Below, in pieces: positions 11,641-23,718 of a DNA stretch of 64,000 nucleotides (positions are counted from its first letter, which is position 1; each line of letters opens with the position of its first letter). The notes under the pieces were generated by a model. That model saw only the letters and a list, made by a program, of their open reading frames with translations. It searched no databases and was not told where the DNA came from. The position numbers were made by a program, and so were the translations under genes. This DNA is from Oxytricha trifallax. Taxonomy: Eukaryota > Ciliophora > Spirotrichea > Sporadotrichida > Oxytrichidae. Where the stretch lies: positions 1-64,000 of the forward strand of contig ARYC01003315.1 of NCBI GenBank assembly GCA_000711775.1, in the 5' to 3' direction.

Positions 11641-13900
11641 TAGATTATATTATATATAATATTTATTAATTTCAATTATAATATATTTTAAATTTATAAC
11701 CAAAATTAATTTATTTCTAAAATAAAAGTTCATTTTTTATAATATTTATGTATATGAATATTTGAACTGCAAAGTAAAATATTAAAAAACAATAAAGAAA
11801 AAATAAAAAAAAGCTAATTAATTTAGCTTATTTAATAAAGTCATTTTTTTAATTAAAAAATTTATAATTATTATAATAATTACAAAGTAATTGTTTATCT
11901 TCAATAAACTTTTCTATTATCAGATATAATTTAACTTAAAAATTTATTCATTTATTTTAAATCTAAAAAGATTTTTTTCAAAAAACTGAAAAAATAGAAT
12001 CATCATTTAAATAAAATTTCTTTATTTTTATTTATTTGATAATTATCACTTTCTATTAAGAAATTTATAACCTAAATATATGTATAAAATTTAAAAGATA
12101 ACATCTAAAATTATTAAAATTGAGTTGGTAAAATGTATCTACTAATGCAAAATATTTCTAATACAAATTCCAAATTTATGCCAGATATAAATTAAGAATT
12201 GAAACATACTTCTTTTTTTGTCATATTTTTAAACTTCTCTAATTAAATTATATTTTCACAATCTTTTTGAAACTTGACTTCTTCTATTAATGCAGTTTCA
12301 AATTTAACCATGTAACTTGAGTCTATCGGATATTCGCTTATAATTATAATGACGTATAAATTTAATATTTTTTATTTATATTACAAATATAATTATTTTA
12401 CCATACTTTCAATTTAGGAGTCAATTAATCTTGATTTTAATTGTTAGGGAAACGTTGATCTAAAAGTTTAAAATTACTCAAGCTTGTTGTCTTCCTCCGA
12501 ACTTATAATTATTTTTAACTTTCAGATGTAATATTATTTATCAGCGCTTTGCCGCTATCATACTAATATAGTACAATAAAAAATAAATTGAAAGTAGATT
12601 ATAATAAACTAAGGTATTTATTTTTTATAAAAAACTATATTCAATTAAATTATAACGATAAAAATCAGAGTTTAACTACACTAGTTAAAATAATTATATT
12701 ACTAGGATAGTTTAGCTAATTTTTTTAAATAATAATGTATATTATCAATTTAAATATTTTCAAGATTATTAAAAGTTTTTTTAATTAAAAACTTTATAAT
12801 TATCTAGAATTATATTGAAATAGCATAGATGAATTAAATTGCCAAACAAACTATAATTTTCATAACAAAATTATTTGAATTTTTGAATTGGTATAGTTTT
12901 ATTTTTACAACTAAATTTTATTGATTTTGTTTCTCAAAATAGTTTTCTTAAAGCAATATAAATAAATTGAACTACAAAAGACCTACTATAATATTTTATA
13001 TTTTATTTATAAATTTCTATCATTAGCTTTTTGAAATCTAAAGTCTAGATTGTATTTAGAACCTTTTCTCAAAGTAGTGAATGCTTTCATAGAATTAATA
13101 ATTTGAATTATTATATAATTTTATAAAAATATATTATTTTATTGTTAAGCGTTAATTTTTAAATGAATCTGTAGCTTGAATTGGAGACTTGGATTATGCA
13201 TTACTCAAATAAAATTGAAAAATAAAAATGATTTAAAATTAAGATTCATAATTACAGTTAGTTGTAATAATATCATAGTAGCTAAGTATAGGAATATTTT
13301 TATCAGAGGAATTTCTCTGCAATCTATTTAAATTTGAATAACTGCGATTATATATTATAAGAAAATTTAATTCAATTTTTTAATTATTTTACAATTTGAT
13401 ATTAAAAGTAATTATTTTGAATTATTTGATAAACATGAACTTAAACTTGATTGTAGAGAGAACTTTTTTTCTACTAATCTACCTCTTTATTACCTATCCA
13501 GGTATTTGATATGAGCTTTTTATCCTAAAATTTAATTTATTATTAAATATACATAATTAAATCATTTATAATAAATATTTGTATATATTTAATAAATTAG
13601 AGCATCTTGATTATTTTAATCTAATTGCGTGGTTGTTATATTAGTATATCTCTATAATGTCTAAACTTTTATCTAATTATTTAGCTAGATTGCCACTTCC
13701 AAAGCCTCCTGGTCAGCTTTGAACCAAGAGTGCATTAATGCATCCCTTGGTGATATTCTATTATTAGGATTTTTCTCAAGAAGTTTGAAAAGCAGATCCC
13801 TAGCTTCATCTATATATCAAAATAATCATTTTTATGAATAAAATAAAAACTAAAGTCATCAGAGACTCCTTGAATTATTTAAATTAAAATATGTTTGTTA

Positions 13901-13903
<3 letters not shown>

Positions 13904-13932
<29 letters not shown>
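13904..13932. repeat. (TA)n microsatellite
   Basis: An uninterrupted TA run of about 29 bases in an IES of K1. Similar shorter runs lie at about 11092-11110 and 23198-23221. Confidence 0.9.
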
Positions 13933-13936
<4 letters not shown>

Positions 13937-16900
13937 GATAGTGCTCCCTGGCTGAATATACAAAATTTTCACCCCAAAAATAATATCAAAATCATAAATC
14001 ATTAAGTATAAAACATAGCAATAACTTTTAAAATAATTCAAGAATTGGGAATACTATAAAAATGATATTTATGATTTTATATCTAAATAATTCTTAAATT
14101 AATTCTTATATAATTTACTATCTACCTTCAAGGGGGGTATCGCTAAAATATTCTATTAACTCTTTTTCAAAATAAAGAGAAAATACTATATATTTAAAAT
14201 TAATATTATTCTTGAGTATACTATGAAATATGGGTTAGATCGCACATTTTATTAAGGTAAATTATATTTTCGTGTCCATTACAAATTCTTATATTTCCTT
14301 AATTTTATTATTTATTGACATAATATAAGGTTTTTTAATCTGATTAATTTAAAAAATTATTAATAGGAATTTATTATCTTTCGAGCCTTCTGAAGAAGAA
14401 ATTTTAAATGAACAAATTTAATTATTTTGAATAGGACTAATTAACCTCTTAAATATAGATTAATTTCACAAATAAAAGCCAAATCATTTCTAGCTCCAAT
14501 AAAATCCCAATTATACTCTAAGAATATCGCAACAAATATAAATTAAGTAAATTAGGGGTAATATCCTCAATTAATTCCAAACAAATAAAAAAATCTCCAA
14601 AACATTGGATTTTTGTTTTAAATTACCATCTTTTGAAAAGAGATATCGGCCAGAAATTAAATTAAACATTATAGATCCCAAACTAAATATGTCGACTTTA
14701 GTGTTATAATCTTATCCTAATAATATTTCAGGCGCTATATAGGTAGGGGTGCCACATCTTTCTAATGTTCTTCCATCATTTCTAAGTTATACTAAAATCA
14801 TCAATTTTATTACTAATTAATTTTCAAATATAATTGAGTTCTACTGATTAAGTTAATGTTATTTTTAGTTTTATAATATTTTGTATCATTGGCATTAAAT
14901 AAATAGAAACTTATAAAAATTAGCTTTAAACAATTTACAGTCTCTTTAATGAAATTATGTTTGATAGAAGAATTAAAGTAATTTTCTTTCTATTAAAAAC
15001 TCAGTAAACTGATAAATTTGTATATTCTTTTTAAAGTTGAAGTATTAGAAAAATTGTTTTACACATCTACTATACAAATTATTTGCAATATGACTACACC
15101 ATTGATACTAACTTATTTTAATTAAATTTCTCTATTATTAAATATTTCTAGGTAAATAAGAAAAATTATATATAAAAGTTCACATGCTAACCCAAAATCA
15201 GCAATCCTCAAATCATAAGAGTCTGGAACATTGGTAGTAAGAAGAATATTCGCTAGCTTTAAATCTCTATGCATTATGCTTTTTTCATGCATATAGTCGA
15301 TGGCTAGTAATAATTAGGCCATGATTTGGTAAAAATATAATAAATTAGTGATACATGTAAAAATAATTACAAAGATTGCTTTAATAAGCTTTTTTAAATT
15401 TTTAATTAAATTAAATAAAATAATTAGGCAATTGAATTCATAAATACCTCAATGTTGATAAATTAAAATTTCTTATTAAATGTTTTTATTTTTATTCAAT
15501 ATTTTGTATTAACTTTATTAGTCATAAACCATTATTAATTTAACAATTTATTTTTTTCAGCTAATACAGGTAAAATATAAAAATGTATAAAAATTATCAA
15601 AATTTAGGCAGATTTGAAATGTTAATTCTTATTTCTCTATTGCTTTAAATAAATTAATCAGACTAAAAGCTATGTTTTTTTTATTTATCTGTTATATTAA
15701 ACTAGTTAATGTAACTTTGATAAATGTTTACTAATTACTTACAAATCTTTTTCTAGTATTTACTTAGTTTTAGAAATAGTATCAATTATAAATAAAATTC
15801 ATGCATTAAGTTAATATACAATCACTCAAAGTACCGCCTGATTGATACTCAAGAAATAAGTAAATGTTATTCTAAGACTCATAAACCTTGTATAATTTGA
15901 GAATATTTCCACATGAAATTAATTTTCTTTAGCATTAGATCTCATTTCTCAGTTAAATTAATTAAATATGATAAAAATCTAATTTATAAAGAGTTACTAT
16001 ATTGATTACCCCGAGTTTTTAATAGAATCTTTGCAAATTTACTTATAAATTTTACAATTAAAAAAATTTAATTAAATGTCGATTTACTTTATTGCAACAT
16101 ACTACTATTATTCATTTTTGATTTAATGTAATTATTGCTTCTTAAAATTAAATTATTTATTTAAAGATTATCAAAAAAATTAATATTAATTTATAATATT
16201 TCCCCACTTCATTTTAAAAATTGTTCATATAATCCTCTACATGAAAACTGCTTAACTTGCAATTTGTTTCTTTTGTACTGATTGCATTTTATTAAACATA
16301 TAAAATAAAACTATATTTTTATTTTAAATAATTATTTTAATTGTAAAATTTTTTTAATAAAGTAATATTTGGATGCTAATCTTACTATAGCATTTGACCC
16401 TTCCCCCAAAACCCTTATAATTTTATATTTCTTAGGTTATTGCAATCTAATTGTGTGCTGTTCAAATGCTCTTACCCATTATTTTAATAATTTAGATTTA
16501 AATTTACTAGAAAATATATTATTTATAGGTATCAATATTAGGGTAAATGAATTGAAATTAGTAAACTCAAAAAAATATAGTAAAAATTATTTCCATTATA
16601 TAAATTATCAGAAATATGTTTAGGTAACATCTTATGGAAAATAATTAAATTAGAATTTAAAAGAAATAAGGAAAATTATTTTTTTAATCTTAAAATTTTA
16701 AATGTTAAAATTACTATCTTATAACAATATATATAAAATATATAAATCTTCATACAAAAGCTCTAAATGAATAGCTCCTTTATTAGACTCTTGCTTAGTA
16801 TTTTGTTGTGGTTTACATTTTCTAAAGTAACTCATATTTATGTCAAAATAAATAATCATTATTTTATTATAAATAAATAATAAAATAGTACAGTGGAGAT

Positions 16901-17339
16901 TAAGTTTATTCATATTTTGATTCTTCAAAAAATACTATGTAGCTCTAATAGATTTATTTTATTCTAATTATAAATGCATATTTGTAATAAATTATAAATA
17001 TTTTAAATAATATTTATAAGAGTCCTAAAAAGAATTTCTTGAACTATCTATTGAACTGAATGCATTAATTTTCACCAGTTCGAGAAGCTTTAAAATTGAA
17101 ATGCTCATAATTTGAAATATAATAAAGATAGATTTAATTATAATAAAATTAATATTTTCTCATACAGTTCACAGTCTTGGCAAATAATAAAATAATTTTT
17201 CCTATTATTTAACTCTATTAAAATTTTAATTATAAAATTTTAATTCTTGGAATTCAATATTCTTGATAAATGTGCCAGAAGCCGATTAAAGAAGGAATTT
17301 ACTTCTATCACCTAGATATAGGTATTGGGAACACTTCAT

Positions 17340-18317
17340 AAAATAATTTTTAATTGTGCTTTATATTTTCTATTTTTTAATTAAAAATTGATAATTCATA
17401 AAGAATTAAAACTCATTAATTGAAATTATTATAATTTGCTTAAACGCAAATAAAATTTACTTAAACGCAAATAAAATTTACTTAAAAGCAAATAAAATTT
17501 AATAATTTCTAATATAAATATAAAAATTAAACATGATTAGAATAAAAAAAAATAAAATAATATAATTAATAGATTTTTTTTATGAGAATGATTAGTTTCA
17601 AGTTTAATATTTAATTATTTTAAATAGTACATGACTTAAATAGTATATATTTATCTATAATTATGTTTTAGATAGTTATACTAGTATTATCGTAAATAAC
17701 AAATATTAAATATAAATCCTATTTACATCCTATTTTAAAAATATAATGCATGCTTTTATAATTAAAGTTATATATTACTCAATTAATTCCTTTTTTTATT
17801 TTATTTAATACATATTAAAATCTTACATTAATTCGATTTTTGCATTATCTAATAAAAAAAAGAAATTAAAATGAATATAGTTATTCTTAAATTAATTATA
17901 TTTAATTAAAAAAAACAAAGACTTACTATAAATTTATTGCCAAAAAAATATTAAAACCAATTTAAAATCAATATCATTTTATACATTGTATAGTAGGTAT
18001 AAAGAGTAATAATTATAAAAATATTTACATTTAATTGATAAATTATTTCTTAACTATTAAATTAAAATGGCTAATCTCTTTAAGGAAATTTTAGATTAAA
18101 ATATAATTGAAAAAGTCTGATCTATTTTTAGAGAGTCATTAAAATAATCTGCATTTACATTCGTAGTGAAATTAACATTTGAATCATATTAAACTTCTAA
18201 AAGTTTGAACTAGATTTATATTTTTCATATTTGTCTACTTTCAAGATTTATTGAAACTCATCTATAAAAATTAATAGTTAAAAGAAAAAATCAAAGAATA
18301 ATATATAATTGTACCAC
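17340..18317. other. 5' flank of kinase locus K1, no gene seen
   Basis: AT-rich DNA that aligns by eye with 60656-61640 (K3) and, in its first part, 40053-40640 (K2). It includes three copies of a short direct repeat (cttaaacgcaaataaaattta type) at about 17440-17500. It presumably holds upstream germline spacer and promoter DNA; no open frame is conserved between copies. Confidence 0.5.
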
Positions 18318-18536
18318 CGAGATACCCTACCCCACCCCTACCCCATACCCCACACCCTACCACCCCTTAAAATACCCTATTTCATATCAAATTTTTTATC
18401 TACAAGGTCTAAATCGATCTCCTTCAAGACATCTCGACACGCAAGACCCTATTTTATATAAAAGCATATAATTAATAATATTGTGTTTAATGATTAAAAT
18501 CAAATAAATTTAACATATCACTGTTTAATTCTAAAA

Positions 18537-18690
18537 TCAAACCATCAATCTTAGTCTTAACGTCGACGTATCTGAGTGAGTTGACGTGACAAATTCCGTG
18601 ACTTGGCAATCATGAAGTAGAAAACTCCGAAAAAACCATTCTCGCTATTACCTATTCTTCAACAAAATCAAGATGTCAGCCCAGTAATTA
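18537..18690 (-). other. Possible stray coding block inside the composite foldback
   Basis: On the minus strand an open frame reads REWFFRSFLLHDCQ and VTSTHSDTSTLRLRL before TGA at 18537. G+C is clearly above the flanks, with unusual ACGTCGACG content. It has no recognised family and is only about 50 codons long, within the range expected by chance for a one-stop code, so support is weak. Confidence 0.25.
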
Positions 18691-19232
18691 ATATATTAAA
18701 AAAATTTTAAATCTATAATTACACTTTATTGGAGTAGATTAATCATATTATTTATTTATAACTTATTCTAAAAAAGAGTTTCCCATAAGAAATTCGAATT
18801 CTTCCTTATTAAATTTAAATTATTACTTTTCCAATCTGAACTAAGAATTAATGTTGTAGTTTTACTATCATATTTTGACTTTAAATATATCATTTTGAGA
18901 ATTTCAGTAATTAGATTAAAGAGAGATTTTGTTACTTCGATTTTCTTTTAGATTTGAGAATAGTAGTTTTTAGTGTAAAAGAATTTAACTAAAAGAAAAC
19001 CTATTGATTAAATAGTATTTCTGTCACACAAATAGAGAAGTAGACGCAACTGAGGATAAAATTGAGAGATAAACTTAAACTTAAAAGAATCAACAATTAA
19101 AATCGTATTATGGAGGAAAACCAAATCTAATAATTTGAAGAATTTTAAAGTTTTTGATTAATTTAAATATTTAAAACTATTTGCATGTTAGGTATTTATC
19201 ACTTTGAGATTTTTTTAAGTTTTAAATCAATA

Positions 19233-19649
19233 TTGTAGAAATACATTTAATTTGGGAAAAATTAAATGAATTAAAATTAATAAATATTAAATTCGCGGCA
19301 GTTAACTTTCTGGAAACCCTCACATTATGGTACTTGTTCGATAGAGAATTCAAAATCAGCTGGACTTTACTATAGGTGGTACCCCTCTATCACATCCTTG
19401 AAGCAAGATAAATCGACTTTAATTTTTTGTGATTTGTTTAGTTGATTTTAATGCCAAAATTAAAGTCGATTTATCTTGCTTCAGGGACGTGATAGAGGGG
19501 TACCACCTATAGTAAAGCCCAGCTGATTTTGAATTCTCTATCGAACAAGTACCATAATGTGAGAGTTTCCAGAAAGTTAACTGCCGCGAATTTAATATTT
19601 ATTAATTTTAATTCATTTAATTTTTCCCAAATCAAATGTATTCCTACAT
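19233..19649. mobile_element. Foldback MITE, TTGTAG family, copy 1
   Basis: A near-perfect 417-bp palindrome. The arms start TTGTAGAAATACATTT and share GCAGTTAACTTTCTGGAAA, AGAGAATTCAAAATCAGCTG and ATAAATCGACTTTAATTTT around a short spacer near 19430-19450. Flanking TA on each side suggests a Tc1/mariner-type target duplication. It is related to copies at 38352-38757 and 53395-53793. It lies within the larger composite element. Confidence 0.85.
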
Positions 19650-19724
19650 TATCAACACTGATTTATATTTCAACATTATTTATATTTCTATTACACTTAT
19701 TTATCTAAAATAATACTAATAGAG

Positions 19725-20145
19725 TTTTATAAAATTGGGTATAATATCAAATTGCTTTATTTACATAATTAAAAACTTTTTCTTTAATATTTTTTTTTTA
19801 CTTAAAGTAAAATATTTATATACTATAGTAGGAAAAAATTTTATAAAATTTTTTATCCCTAAACAACCCTCCGACATAACTCGAAGAAATAGTATGATTA
19901 ATTTTTTAAGTTTTTAATATTCTTATATTTACTACATTATGAATAAAAAAATAGAAAATTAAAAACTTAAAAATTTAATCATACTATTTCTTCGAGTTAT
20001 GTCGGATGGAGTTGATTTAAGGGATAAAAAATTTTATAAAAATTTTTCCTACTATAGTATATAAATATCTTATTATAAGTAAAAAAATAATTTTAAAGAA
20101 GAAGTTTTTCAATTATGGAAATAAAGCAATTTGATATTATACCAT
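19725..20145. repeat. Long imperfect palindrome
   Basis: Sequence from about 19725 (GGTATAATATCAAATTGC) to 19917 is repeated inverted from about 19955 to 20145 (GCAATTTGATATTATACC). The shared internal stretch includes CCGACATAACTCGAAGAAA. Part of the composite foldback. Confidence 0.8.
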
Positions 20146-20290
20146 ATTTAAAATATAAAATAGGGTCTTTGATGTCGAGATTTCATGAAGGAGATCGATT
20201 TAGACCTTGTAGATAAAAAATTTGATATGAAATTGGGTATTTTTTAGGGGGTGGGGTAGGGTATGATGGGTAGGGGGTGGGGTAGGTGTA

Positions 20291-20856
20291 TATCGTAGGA
20301 ACATATAATGAATATAAAATTATTTTATAATATATTTTGTCATTGTTGTCAGACTAATATATAAATTATTAAAAAACATGCATTCATTACTTTCTTTTGA
20401 TTAAATATTAATAAAAAAACTTATTATTAAACTATATGATAAGTTTAAAATATAAATTTAATAATTGAAGGATATTTTTAGAAATATTACTTGTCCTGTT
20501 AATATTTATTATTGAAATTGTTTTATTTCAAAAATTAAAAAGAAAGTTATGGTTTATGAATATCGAAAAAAATAAATAATAAATTTGAAATTGAAAATTA
20601 ACAAAGATGATATCTAAAATAAAATTAAAGGATAAATTAATATAGAATTTGATATTATAAAATATCATTAATTGTTCAATAAGATATAAAAGAATAAATT
20701 ATTTCTATCTACAGTTTTATACTGCAGTCAAAATTCATTTTACAGCATTCACTCTTAACAACATTTTAGTTAAAAATATATAACATAAGAAAGCATACAA
20801 TATAATAAGGAATCTTAATTTATCATAAGAAGCAGGTTAATGAACCTGACAACAAT
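20291..20856. other. Distal part of K1-type repeat, spacer
   Basis: Aligns with 61640-62110 of K3 (shared TTTGTCATTGTTGTCAGAC, CATGCATTCATTACTTTC), ending near 20790. Beyond that the sequence may belong to the host open frame described at 20725-22385. Confidence 0.5.
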
Positions 20857-22385
20857 CAAAACCCCAAAACCCCTAAAAGTGGTTTATAAGTGCTTTGATT
20901 TGCAGGGAATTTGTTAGGGGTTGAAGTAATTAATAGGCTTTAATGTGAAATAAAACCCCATAGATCAATTAAGAAGTGAGAATTGGAGTTAAGAACAATT
21001 AGATTAAAAATTAATTATAATTGGCTTATAATATAAATAATTAGGCTAAAATCAAATTAACACACCCTGATTGGATTATTTTATAAGGACAATTAATCGA
21101 GCCAATAGTTTTAATAATTAGCCCAAACATTATTATGAAACGCCAATAATAATTAATTCTTAATTTAATTGTTCTTAACCCCAATTCTCATGTCTTAATT
21201 GATCTATGGGGTTTTATATAGTTAATGTATTTAATTTAATCACTCAAAATGCACTTTAGGATCATGTGGGAGTGGTCTGAAGTTTTTTTTTTACTTAATA
21301 ACATGAGTTTCTAAACCAGTATCCTCACTTATTCCTCCAAGAATTGCCATTGTTTATACCTTGACCTTTTAGTCATATACTTCTATATTACTATGCCTCT
21401 TATACCAAGACTTCTAGATGAAAGTGTTGAAGGTAAACACAGCCTCGTCAGCATGTATAAACTTAATATTATTCTATTGAGCTCTCTGCATTTAATTATA
21501 AATATAATTTAAGTTGTTGTTGTAAAATGGAGTGTGAAATCAATCACTCTCTTAATACGATTCACACCTTTGTAAAAGATACCATTTCGTTTATAGATTT
21601 TGGCTTTAGACTAAGCAGAGATCTTCAACTCAGGGAATTGGCGATGAAACATAATAGCTCGTTGGTCTAAAGAGAAGTGTGCCCAATAGTTCAAAGTTTT
21701 ATCATTAATAAGATAGTCAATATGCTTCTATAGAAACTTTGACTACCTCTTAGGCTTAGAATTCAGCTATTATTGCTTTCATTATAGTGCTATAAGACAG
21801 CGGGAGCGAACAGTTGACGGACTTCGCTTTAAGAGTAGCACAATAGACTTATAGTTTAGTACTGGTTTGATTTATTCACTGTATATATCACATCCATAGC
21901 GCAGTTTAAACACTAAATTTATATAGTCTACATCATAAATAGACCCCAAAAGCTTGCTATTTTAGTCTCGCATTTGATTAATAACCCCAACCCCTAACAA
22001 ATTCTCTAAAAATCAAAGCACTAATAAACCTCATTAAGGGGTATTGGGGTTTTTAATTGATCAGAAGTGGTTCCTATAATTCTAATTGTGAAATAATGCT
22101 ATTTTCATTAATAGGGGTAATTAGAAAGACTTACATATATTAACATTACTATTATAAAGATACAGCCTGACTCCTGGCTCGTACAATAATTTCTATAAAA
22201 TGAAAATAATGTAAGTTCAAGGTTAAATCATTTACAAATATATATGTTTTTACTATCTTGAGCATTGCAATAATGCCTAACTTATTAAGTTTTCTTTATT
22301 TATAATAAACTATTCTGTTTATATCTAACTCAAACCCATAACTATACCCAGAAAAATCTAAAGAGTTTTAAAATCCTATAGTTCA
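20725..22385 (-). CDS. Possible host coding block interrupted by TBE-E
   Basis: On the minus strand a frame is open from about 22385 (NSLDFSGYSYGFELDIN) through IIVRARSQAVSLQQQC and LITPINENSIISQLELQEP up to the TBE-E border at 22055. If the TBE and one AAT copy are left out, the frame continues without a stop as CCQVHQPASYDKLRF on the other side to a TGA near 20725. No family is recognised, and introns may be hidden in it. Because only TGA stops translation here, an open frame of this length is suggestive rather than proof. Confidence 0.35.
20857..22054 (-). mobile_element. TBE-E: internally deleted telomere-bearing element
   Basis: The ends are CAAAACCCCAAAACCCC on the left and the inverted, slightly mutated form on the right, flanked by AAT on both sides. 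Terminal repeats of about 75 bp match those of TBE-C (GTTTATAAGTGCTTTGATTTG). Inside, reading the minus strand, only the 5' two-thirds of the transposase (about 21300-21950) and some 35 codons' worth of the zinc-finger kinase 3' end (about 21240-21275) remain. The 22-kDa-type gene, most of the kinase gene and the transposase C terminus with its catalytic Glu are deleted. A 266-bp foldback is inserted at 20951. Confidence 0.85.
20951..21216. mobile_element. Foldback MITE with TAAAACCCC ends inside TBE-E
   Basis: The arms TAAAACCCCATAGATCAATT and their inverted copy (AATTGATCTATGGGGTTTTA) extend about 55 bp each, with further weaker pairing toward the centre. TBE-C shows the uninterrupted sequence (AATGTGAAATTTATAG), so the insertion point is certain; TA may be the target duplication. 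The ends mimic the C4A4-type ends of the host TBE. Confidence 0.8.
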
Positions 22386-22635
22386 TATATAAATGATGAA
22401 GATGGAGGATGTTAAATGAAGTTTTTTATAAAATTATATTCTTAATTTAATTTATCATTAGAACTCATTACTTGTCATTCATAAGATTGTCTTTGACACT
22501 TTATCTTTTTTAATCATAATTTTTGATTAAGTATTATTCACCATACCTCCGTATATATAAATTTTATAAATAATAGTCTTTTCAAGGAATAGGAACATGC
22601 AAAAAACAAATTAACTTTTCCTATTAAATGTCATA
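22386..22635. other. AT-rich spacer
   Basis: No gene or repeat recognised between the possible minus-strand block and the ankyrin-MYND duplicate. Confidence 0.4.
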
Positions 22636-23091
22636 TGATTGCTAACGAAGAAGGTAACACCCCCATGCATTTCGCAGCGATGAGAGGAACAGTAGAAGTG
22701 GGCATGTTTCTTATTAATCTGGGAGCCAATCCCTATGCTAGAAATCGCAAGGGATTTGTTCCTTATGAGCTTACTGGCAGAGAAGAGGTAAAAGCTGCAT
22801 TTATGGTATGTGCACTATGCCTATAAATAATTAAATATAATTTCATAATGTATAACAACATTCTATTTATGAATTATCAAACTAAAAATTAAAGTGTTGA
22901 AGTATATAATTTAAAATGCCAAAAGAGCAGTATCAATAATGGGAATTAATTGGGATATATGATGTAATGCAATCACTGTTTAGTAGTGCGTTATTGCGAT
23001 ATAGAGTGTTAGAAAAAAAGATTGGTAAAATCTCAAGAAAGTATGTGATAATTTCAAAAGAAGACTCCCTGGTGGAATTGGGATTATATGA
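22636..23091 (+). pseudogene. Truncated duplicate of the ankyrin-MYND gene 3' end
   Basis: Nearly identical to 7905-8350: the last ankyrin repeat (TPMHFAAMRGTVEVGMFLI, NPYARNRKGFVPYEL), the 61-bp ATTTATG IES, and the MYND finger. The copy starts abruptly in mid-repeat, so all upstream exons are missing. In the finger an extra A (seven instead of six in the AGAAAAAAG run after ECQ, near 23012-23018) shifts the frame before the HKKVC metal ligands. Retention of the IES means that germline DNA, not the processed somatic gene, was copied. Similarity goes on past the stop for some 40 bp. Confidence 0.88.
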
Positions 23092-23190
23092 AAAAACAAC
23101 ATTATATGATTATGTTCTATTTCTTTGATTAAAATTATTAAACTTTTTTTAAAAATATAAATGTATATTTAATTGAACTAATGGGGATAT

Positions 23191-23227
<37 letters not shown>

Positions 23228-23718
23228 ATTCAAAAATATATTGTTATTAACAGTAATAGTGAGCTAAAATAATTATGATCCTCATATATAATTAAAATAC
23301 TGTTATAGACAATAAATCATAGAGTAAAAATTAAAATTTTTAAATCTTAAATAATTGAACTTTAAATTTGTAGAATTAATGAATTTTAAAATTCTATCAA
23401 TTTCAATTTATGAAAAATTTACTTAATCAGATAAATAAATAAAAAACATACAAGTATTGCAGTGAAGTTGTTTGAAAATATATAGCGAAATTTTAAAAGA
23501 AAAATGGATATGTAATTTATTATAAAACTTAAGTGGATAATTTGAGTAGATAAGTTAAGTGTGAATCTCACAAAATAAAGATCCATATTAGTTCATATTT
23601 GTTTAAAATTTTAAAAATGTAAAAAGTTTCGGCACTTCACATGACTGAGGCACCTTCCCAAACAAATATCTCATATCCACCCCAGATATAACGACATAGT
23701 TATTTAAAACAGAGACTT
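23092..23718. other. AT-rich spacer with TA microsatellite
   Basis: Contains the TA run at 23198-23221. A more GC-rich tract (23620-23718) beyond the stop of the next minus-strand gene may be its 3' untranslated region. Confidence 0.4.

Larger units (their letters stand above)
8600..17339 (-). pseudogene. Kinase locus copy K1: Ser/Thr protein kinase in many MDSs, probably decayed
   Basis: The coding blocks read right to left. The N terminus MKCSQYLYLGDRSKF has its ATG at 17339. NYEHFNFKASRTGE lies near 17080 and MSYFRKCKPQQNTKQ near 16830. The glycine loop RVLGEGSNAIVRLAS is at about 16370-16490. A segment with the putative ATP-binding Lys (KFAKILLKTRGN) is near 16010, and LISCGNILKLYKVYE at 15824-15953. 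HRDLKLANILL and IADFGLA lie at 15185-15330, CGTPTYIAPEI and VDIFSLGSIMF at 14625-14785, and LLEKNPNNRISPRDAL at 13690-13810. These are all the hallmark subdomains of an active eukaryotic kinase. A long Gln/Ser-rich tail continues to about 8780. Blocks are recognised by conservation with K2 and K3 while the DNA between diverges. An in-frame TGA at 9802-9804 replaces a Cys/Tyr codon of the sisters, and the last tail block of K2/K3 is missing, so K1 is probably non-functional. Confidence 0.75.
18318..20290. mobile_element. Composite foldback element inserted in K1 5' flank
   Basis: The left arm (about 18318-18460; GATACCCTACCCCACCCC...ACAAGGTCTAAATCGATC) is repeated in inverted form at about 20160-20290. 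It lies at a site where K3 (61640) is uninterrupted; ATATAAT flanks both sides (18300-18317 and about 20303-20309), a possible target duplication. Inside are a second foldback (19233-19649), a third palindrome (about 19725-20145) and some 0.7 kb of other sequence. The C/T-rich arms (repeated CCCTACCCC) stand out in this AT-rich DNA. No transposase is seen, so it is non-autonomous. Confidence 0.7.

Noticed and set aside
16369-16623. Plus-strand open frame over the K1 glycine-loop block
   Set aside because: Antisense shadow. The minus strand carries the conserved kinase loop RVLGEGSNAIV, matched in K2 and K3; the plus reading is not conserved.
18897-19128. Plus-strand open frame of about 77 codons in the composite foldback
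   Set aside because: With TGA as the only stop and about 78% AT, open frames of this length are expected by chance; no homology or conservation supports it.
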